Source: Pseudomonadota bacterium (GTDB lineage Bacteria > Pseudomonadota > Alphaproteobacteria > Caulobacterales > Caulobacteraceae). Taken from it: a DNA stretch of 27,299 nucleotides. Within the stretch, counting starts at the first letter, position 1. Each line of letters begins with the position of its first letter. Location: contig JAEYWU010000136.1 of the NCBI GenBank assembly GCA_023428785.1, forward strand, positions 1 through 27,299. The letters run 5' to 3'. Both the position numbers and the translations under genes were made by a program. The notes below the pieces were generated by a model that was given only the letters and a program-made list of their open reading frames with translations, was not told where the DNA came from and made no database searches. This document shows positions 24,301-27,299 of this stretch, piece by piece.

Positions 24301-25872
24301 ACGGGCTTCATCGCGAGGATGCGGCATGCGACGCCCGGCACGACCCTAATCTCGCCGCCGCCGCACCATGACATCTATTCGATCGAGGACCTGGCGCAGC
24401 TGATCCACGACCTGAAGCAGGTCAATCCGGACGCGCGGGTGGCGGTCAAGCTGGTATCCTCCACGGGGATCGGGGCCGTGGCCTCGGGCGTGGCGAAGGC
24501 CAAAGCGGACATCATCCTGGTGGCCGGGCATTCCGGCGGCACGGGCGCCTCGCCCCAGACCTCGATCAAGCACGCCGGCCTGCCCTGGGAGATCGGCTTG
24601 GCCGAGGCCCACCAGATGCTGCGCCTGAATGGCCTGAGGGATCAGGTGGTTCTGCGGACGGACGGCGGCCTGCGCACCGGCCGGGACATCGTCATCGCTG
24701 CCATGCTGGGGGCCGAGGAGTTCGGCATCGGCACGGCCTCGCTGATCGCCATGGGCTGCCTGATGGTGCGCCAGTGCCATTCTAACACCTGCCCGGTAGG
24801 GGTCTGCACCCAGGACGAACGCTTGCGGGCCCGTTTCATCGGGACGCCCGAGAAGGTCATCAACCTCTTCAACTTCATTGCTGAGGAGACCCGCGAGATC
24901 CTGGCCGAGCTGGGCGTGCGGAGTCTGGACGAGATCATCGGCCGCACCGATCTGTTGCGGCAGGTCAGTCGCGGGGCCGAGCATCTGGACGACCTGGACC
25001 TGAACCCGCTGCTGGTGCGGGTCGGGGACGGCCGGGGCCTGCCCTATGCGGCCAAGACGCGCCGTCAGGAGCCGGAGGCGGGGCTGGACGCGATCATCCT
25101 GAAGGACGCCGCGCCTTTCTTCGAGCAGGGGCGCCGTGTCGAGCGAGCCTATACGGTGCGCAACACCGACAGGTCGGTGGGTACGCGGCTGTCGTCGGCG
25201 ATCGTGCGGCGCTGGGGGCCCGAGGGTCCGGGCGACGGCAAGCTGGTGATCCGGCTGAGCGGAACGGCGGGGCAGAGCCTGGGCGCCTTCGCCATGCGCG
25301 GTCTGCGGATCGACCTGACGGGCGAGGCCAACGACTATGTCGGCAAGGGCCTGTCGGGCGCCGAGATCATCGTCAAGTCGACGGAGTGGCGCGAGCATCA
25401 GGCACTGGTCGGCAACACCGTGCTGTACGGCGCGACGTCCGGACGGCTGTTCGTGGCCGGAGGCGCGGGCGAGCGGTTCGCGGTGCGTAACTCTGGCGCC
25501 GAGGCCGTCGTCGAGGGGGCCGGGGCCCACGCCTGCGAGTATATGACCGGCGGCACGGTGGCGATCCTGGGTCCGGTGGGTTGGAACCTGGCGGCGGGCA
25601 TGAGCGGCGGCGAACTGTTCGTCATGGATGGCGATGAGGCCGCCCGGATGTTGAACGGGGACCTCGCGGCGGTGGCGCCCATGGACACCGAAGCCGAGGC
25701 CCGGCTGCGGAGCCTGATCTCGGAGCATGTGCGCCGGACCGCATCGCCGCTGGGCGCCCGCCTGCTGGAGCGGTGGTCCGAGACCATCGCCCGGGTCGCA
25801 CGCATCCTGCCCAAGACCGCCGAAGCCGTCGTCGCAGCCGCGCCCGAGGCGCCGGTCGCGGTGCGGGCCTGA
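21364..25872 (+). CDS. gltB: Glutamate synthase (NADPH) large subunit
   Basis: Converts 2-oxoglutarate and glutamine to two glutamates, and so replaces the nitrogen that HisH and other amidotransferases draw from glutamine. It has 1502 residues, normal for the alpha subunit. SDACGVG places the N-terminal nucleophile at Cys29 after removal of a 28-residue propeptide. The class II amidotransferase domain extends to about 430 (HRGAVAADGKTGDGAG, RYSTNTFPEW, HNGEINTLKGN). The FMN synthase domain is about 830-1210, with the [3Fe-4S] cysteines Cys1132, Cys1138 and Cys1143 in the C-x5-C-x4-C arrangement. The GXGXG beta-helix domain fills the C-terminus (about 1270-1480). GGGAGG at 21351-21356 lies 7 bases before the ATG. 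The frame opens 10 codons earlier inside gltD; that start was rejected. Confidence 0.96.
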   Translation: MNWTSRYLEDRERLIEAGAYDPRSESDACGVGVICSLDGQPRREVVELALGGLCGVAHRGAVAADGKTGDGAGVLTNVPQDFFRNQIEAMGRVLLADRPIAVGQIFLPRLDLGAQDRARAIVERAAIEAGFHVYGWRQTPIDLSVIGDRAAETRPEFEQIMLAPPAALDDEAIDRSLFLVRRRIEATASGVPGFYVCSLSTRSLVYKGMIRGEDLARFYLDLADPTFDSAVAIFHQRYSTNTFPEWRLAQPFRMVAHNGEINTLKGNLNWMRSHEIRMTAAAFGDEDEVVKPVVQPGCSDSSALDNVFELLVRAGRPAPMAKALLIPEAWSAARVDMPEHHRAFYAYCNAVMEPWDGPAAVCATDGRWVVAGKDRNGLRPLRAIETTDGLMIAGSEAGLNGLPEDRIARRLAIGPGRMIVADLKTGRLFDEIEAADTLAEAHPYTAWLERMIDLEPLVGPGPEPRLATGETLTRWQIAAGHSMEDLDLILDPMIRDGKEAIGSMGDDTPPALLSNEARPISHYFRQNFSQVTNPPIDPLREAGAMSLKTRFKNLGNILAEDETQADVFVLDSPVLTTGMYDRMLDVVAGDAVTVIDCTFAVPSEGEAGGARLREALDRIRQEAETAARNGAGLIVLTDEHAGPNRVSAPLMLAVGGVHAQLTEKGLRPFVSLIVRSSEALDPHGFAVLVGAGATAVNAWLAQGLFQDRLDRGLYSGLGLRDACLNYKAAIEAGLLKILAKKGISVISSYRGGLEFDVLGLSRSLTAELFPGAVSRISGIGLAGLERAALQRHAEAWEAGRPRPAMGGRYRIRAGGESHAHDTRTIHLLQAAVTENDPQRWRAYSKAAKDQGELTLRSLLDWTRAGAALPLNQVEPAAGVTRRMLTPGMSLGALSPEAHGVLNIAMNRIGARSVSGEGGEDPDRYVVRPDGDDANSAVKQVASGRFGVTAEYLNQCREIEIKVALGAMPGEGGQLPGFKVTGFIARMRHATPGTTLISPPPHHDIYSIEDLAQLIHDLKQVNPDARVAVKLVSSTGIGAVASGVAKAKADIILVAGHSGGTGASPQTSIKHAGLPWEIGLAEAHQMLRLNGLRDQVVLRTDGGLRTGRDIVIAAMLGAEEFGIGTASLIAMGCLMVRQCHSNTCPVGVCTQDERLRARFIGTPEKVINLFNFIAEETREILAELGVRSLDEIIGRTDLLRQVSRGAEHLDDLDLNPLLVRVGDGRGLPYAAKTRRQEPEAGLDAIILKDAAPFFEQGRRVERAYTVRNTDRSVGTRLSSAIVRRWGPEGPGDGKLVIRLSGTAGQSLGAFAMRGLRIDLTGEANDYVGKGLSGAEIIVKSTEWREHQALVGNTVLYGATSGRLFVAGGAGERFAVRNSGAEAVVEGAGAHACEYMTGGTVAILGPVGWNLAAGMSGGELFVMDGDEAARMLNGDLAAVAPMDTEAEARLRSLISEHVRRTASPLGARLLERWSETIARVARILPKTAEAVVAAAPEAPVAVRA

Positions 25873-25897
25873 GGTCAGGGCGAACTCCAAAAACACC

Positions 25898-25925
25898 GTC
25901 CACCTCGTCCACCTCGTCCAGGTGG
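25898..25925. repeat. 9-base tandem repeat with a small hairpin after gltB
   Basis: GTCCACCTC occurs twice in tandem (25898-25906, 25907-25915), followed by a partial third copy, GTCCA. The last unit can fold as CCACCT (25909-25914), loop CGTCC, AGGTGG (25920-25925). There is no T-run, so termination by it is doubtful. It begins 26 bases after the gltB stop. Confidence 0.5.
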
Positions 25926-25992
25926 CCGAGCCGCCAGCCGGAAGTGTCAAAGACCGGACCAGCCAGCCTATGGCAGGATCTTCCCACCGGGG

Positions 25993-26015
25993 AAAAACCG
26001 GCGCCGAACGTCGCC
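25993..26015 (-). terminator. Possible terminator of the convergent hydrolase gene
   Basis: On the minus strand GGCG and CGCC arms (within plus 26000-26015) are followed by GG and five T bases (25993-25997), about 30 bases past the hydrolase stop. The stem is only four paired bases plus a mismatch and one more pair, so it would be a weak intrinsic terminator. Confidence 0.3.
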
Positions 26016-26045
26016 TGATCCCCTCTCAGTCCTTGAGTGGCGCGC

Positions 26046-27299
26046 TCAGGGAGCGGGGATAAAGCGGCAGGGCCCGCGATCCATGGCTTCGCAATCGGCC
26101 TGAAAGCCGTCGGGGTCAGGCCGTTCGCCGGTGTCGATCCAGGCTTCGAGGGTCGACAAGGCCGTCAGATAGGAGGCGTCCTCCAGCCGGCTGTGCTGAT
26201 CCTCGTCGGTCGTGACCTGAACCAGCAGGTCCGAGCGGCCGGCCGCGGCGACCGTGCGGGCATAGACGGCCTCGGCCCCATGGAAGACGGTCGGGTCGTG
26301 CAGGGCGTGGACGGTCACCGTCGGCACATGAATCGCGCCGGTCATGTCGGCGTCATTGGCCAGCATGGCTACGGCCTGGGGATCGGATGCGAAGCGTTCG
26401 ACACCGGCGTTCAGGGCCTCGTCGTCGTCGGAACCGGCGTAGCGCCGCCCGGTGTTGTCGAACGGGTTACGGCCCTCGAGCCGGACCTGGACCAGGTCCT
26501 GGAACAGGAAGGTCGCCCAGTTCATGTGGGAGACGATCTGGGCTTCCTGAATGCCGGTGACGGCCAGGATCTGGCGCAGGTTGTAGGCCTGCTGGGCGCT
26601 GCGGTCAGCGGGGGCGAGATCGACGCCGGTGCAGGTGTTGATCCGGTCGCGCAGTTCGTCGCGGGTGAGCGTCGAGTCCGCCGGGAGGCCCTGCCAGACC
26701 GGATAGGTCGGCTCGTCCGGCGAGGGGTGGTTGCCGCAGTAGAACTGGTAGACGGCGCGCAGGTCGGCCCGGAAGCGATAGGCCAGGGTGCCGCCGTTGA
26801 GCACGCCGTTGGTCAGCAGCACGCCGTCATAGGCCAGCGTCCCGTCCTCGGCATGGACGTAGAGCTCAGCCGCCTTGGCCGCGACATTGCCGCCCCAGGA
26901 CTGGCCGTGAAGGATTGTGCGATCCGGCCGGCCGTAGAGGCTCCAGAAAATCTGGCGGCTGCGGTCCAGATCCTCGGCGGCGGAACGGACGCCGTAGCCG
27001 CCGCGCCGGTAGGTCGTGCCAACCCAGGCATAGCCTTCGCGCACCATGACCGAGAACCGGTCGAGGTCTTCGAGGGAGTCGCCGTCGGTCGGAGGCGCGG
27101 TGCGCGGACCGCCGTGGGCGTGGACGATCAGGCGACCGTTCCAGTCCTCGGGCATGGCGATGACCAGCCAGGCGCCCGCCTCGTCCCTAAGGGACAAGCA
27201 CTGGACGGCCTCGGCCAGGGAGGCGGGACAGGCGATCGGCGCCGGCGCACCGGCCAGCGCCTCATCGCCCCTCGCCCCGGAGGGGGCGGCGGTCAGGAC
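26046..27299 (-). CDS. Alpha/beta hydrolase (5' partial)
   Basis: Probable serine hydrolase cut by the right edge; the frame is open to base 27299, so the TTG at 27197 is not the start. The visible 417 residues include AHGGPRTAPP (oxyanion region), the nucleophile elbow GQSWGGN with the Ser codon at 26898-26900, an Asp in VHALHDPT (codon 26295-26297), and a His in DEDQHSRLE (codon 26193-26195), in the right order for a catalytic triad. The late part resembles prolyl-oligopeptidase-like and tannase/esterase-like hydrolases, but no substrate can be given. The first visible residues are Ala/Pro-rich and may follow a signal peptide outside the window. The gene converges on gltB across 173 bases and seems unrelated to it. 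Confidence 0.8.
   Translation of the reverse strand, partial: VLTAAPSGARGDEALAGAPAPIACPASLAEAVQCLSLRDEAGAWLVIAMPEDWNGRLIVHAHGGPRTAPPTDGDSLEDLDRFSVMVREGYAWVGTTYRRGGYGVRSAAEDLDRSRQIFWSLYGRPDRTILHGQSWGGNVAAKAAELYVHAEDGTLAYDGVLLTNGVLNGGTLAYRFRADLRAVYQFYCGNHPSPDEPTYPVWQGLPADSTLTRDELRDRINTCTGVDLAPADRSAQQAYNLRQILAVTGIQEAQIVSHMNWATFLFQDLVQVRLEGRNPFDNTGRRYAGSDDDEALNAGVERFASDPQAVAMLANDADMTGAIHVPTVTVHALHDPTVFHGAEAVYARTVAAAGRSDLLVQVTTDEDQHSRLEDASYLTALSTLEAWIDTGERPDPDGFQADCEAMDRGPCRFIPAP

Noticed and set aside
24346..25950. Second long minus-strand open frame over gltB
   Set aside because: Same cause: it mirrors the codon bias of gltB and shows no family motif.
1..27299. Mobile elements, CRISPR array, tRNA or rRNA genes
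   Set aside because: No transposase, integrase, regularly spaced repeats or tRNA-like fold was recognised by eye; a tRNAscan or Infernal run was not possible.

Overview
The window is high-GC, densely packed bacterial chromosome. Gene content and promoter style suggest an alphaproteobacterium of the Caulobacterales, probably Brevundimonas-like: an Entner-Doudoroff (ED) operon with its own LacI regulator, spinster-type MFS and type-B carboxylesterase genes, and a match to the Caulobacter housekeeping promoter. This is inferred from protein character only; there is no rRNA or other marker. No tRNA, rRNA, insertion sequence, phage gene or CRISPR array was seen. Both ends cut through genes, and the first 30 bases are almost pure C, which looks like a contig end.

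Region 1 (2-6164, + strand) is a probable acyl or ester catabolic cluster: an MFS transporter (5' end missing), a secreted carboxylesterase, an acyl-CoA synthetase, a TetR regulator and a short-chain dehydrogenase resembling the 3-hydroxyacyl-CoA dehydrogenase part of multifunctional beta-oxidation enzymes. The first four genes overlap or nearly touch. A reasonable reading is uptake, ester cleavage, CoA activation and oxidation under TetR control; the substrate is unknown.

Region 2 (6161-12868, - strand) is a complete glucose-to-pyruvate ED operon in the order zwf-pgl-edd-glk-eda-lacI, tightly overlapped. A perfect 14-bp palindrome, TGACAGCGCTGTCA, overlaps the predicted zwf -10 element. It is a strong candidate operator for the LacI protein encoded at the end of the same operon.

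Region 3 (13059-19913, + strand) runs divergently: a YerC/TrpR-like regulator followed by hisG-hisD-hisC::hisB-hisH-hisA-hisF-hisIE. This gives every histidine enzyme except histidinol-phosphate phosphatase. The order is that of the gammaproteobacterial operon, hisI and hisE are fused, and hisC is fused in frame to the imidazoleglycerol-phosphate dehydratase domain of hisB. The phosphatase domain that lies between those two parts in enteric hisC-hisB is absent. The yerC promoter region carries a GCTGTAT-N10-ATACAGC inverted repeat and seems to yield a leaderless mRNA.

Region 4 (19979-25872, + strand) is gltD-gltB, the NADPH glutamate synthase, 65 bases after hisIE with no obvious terminator between. 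Region 5 (26046-27299, - strand) is a convergent alpha/beta hydrolase cut by the right edge. The most noteworthy points are the HisC-HisB fusion in a gamma-style his operon and the two palindromic sites in the 190-base zwf/yerC divergent region.
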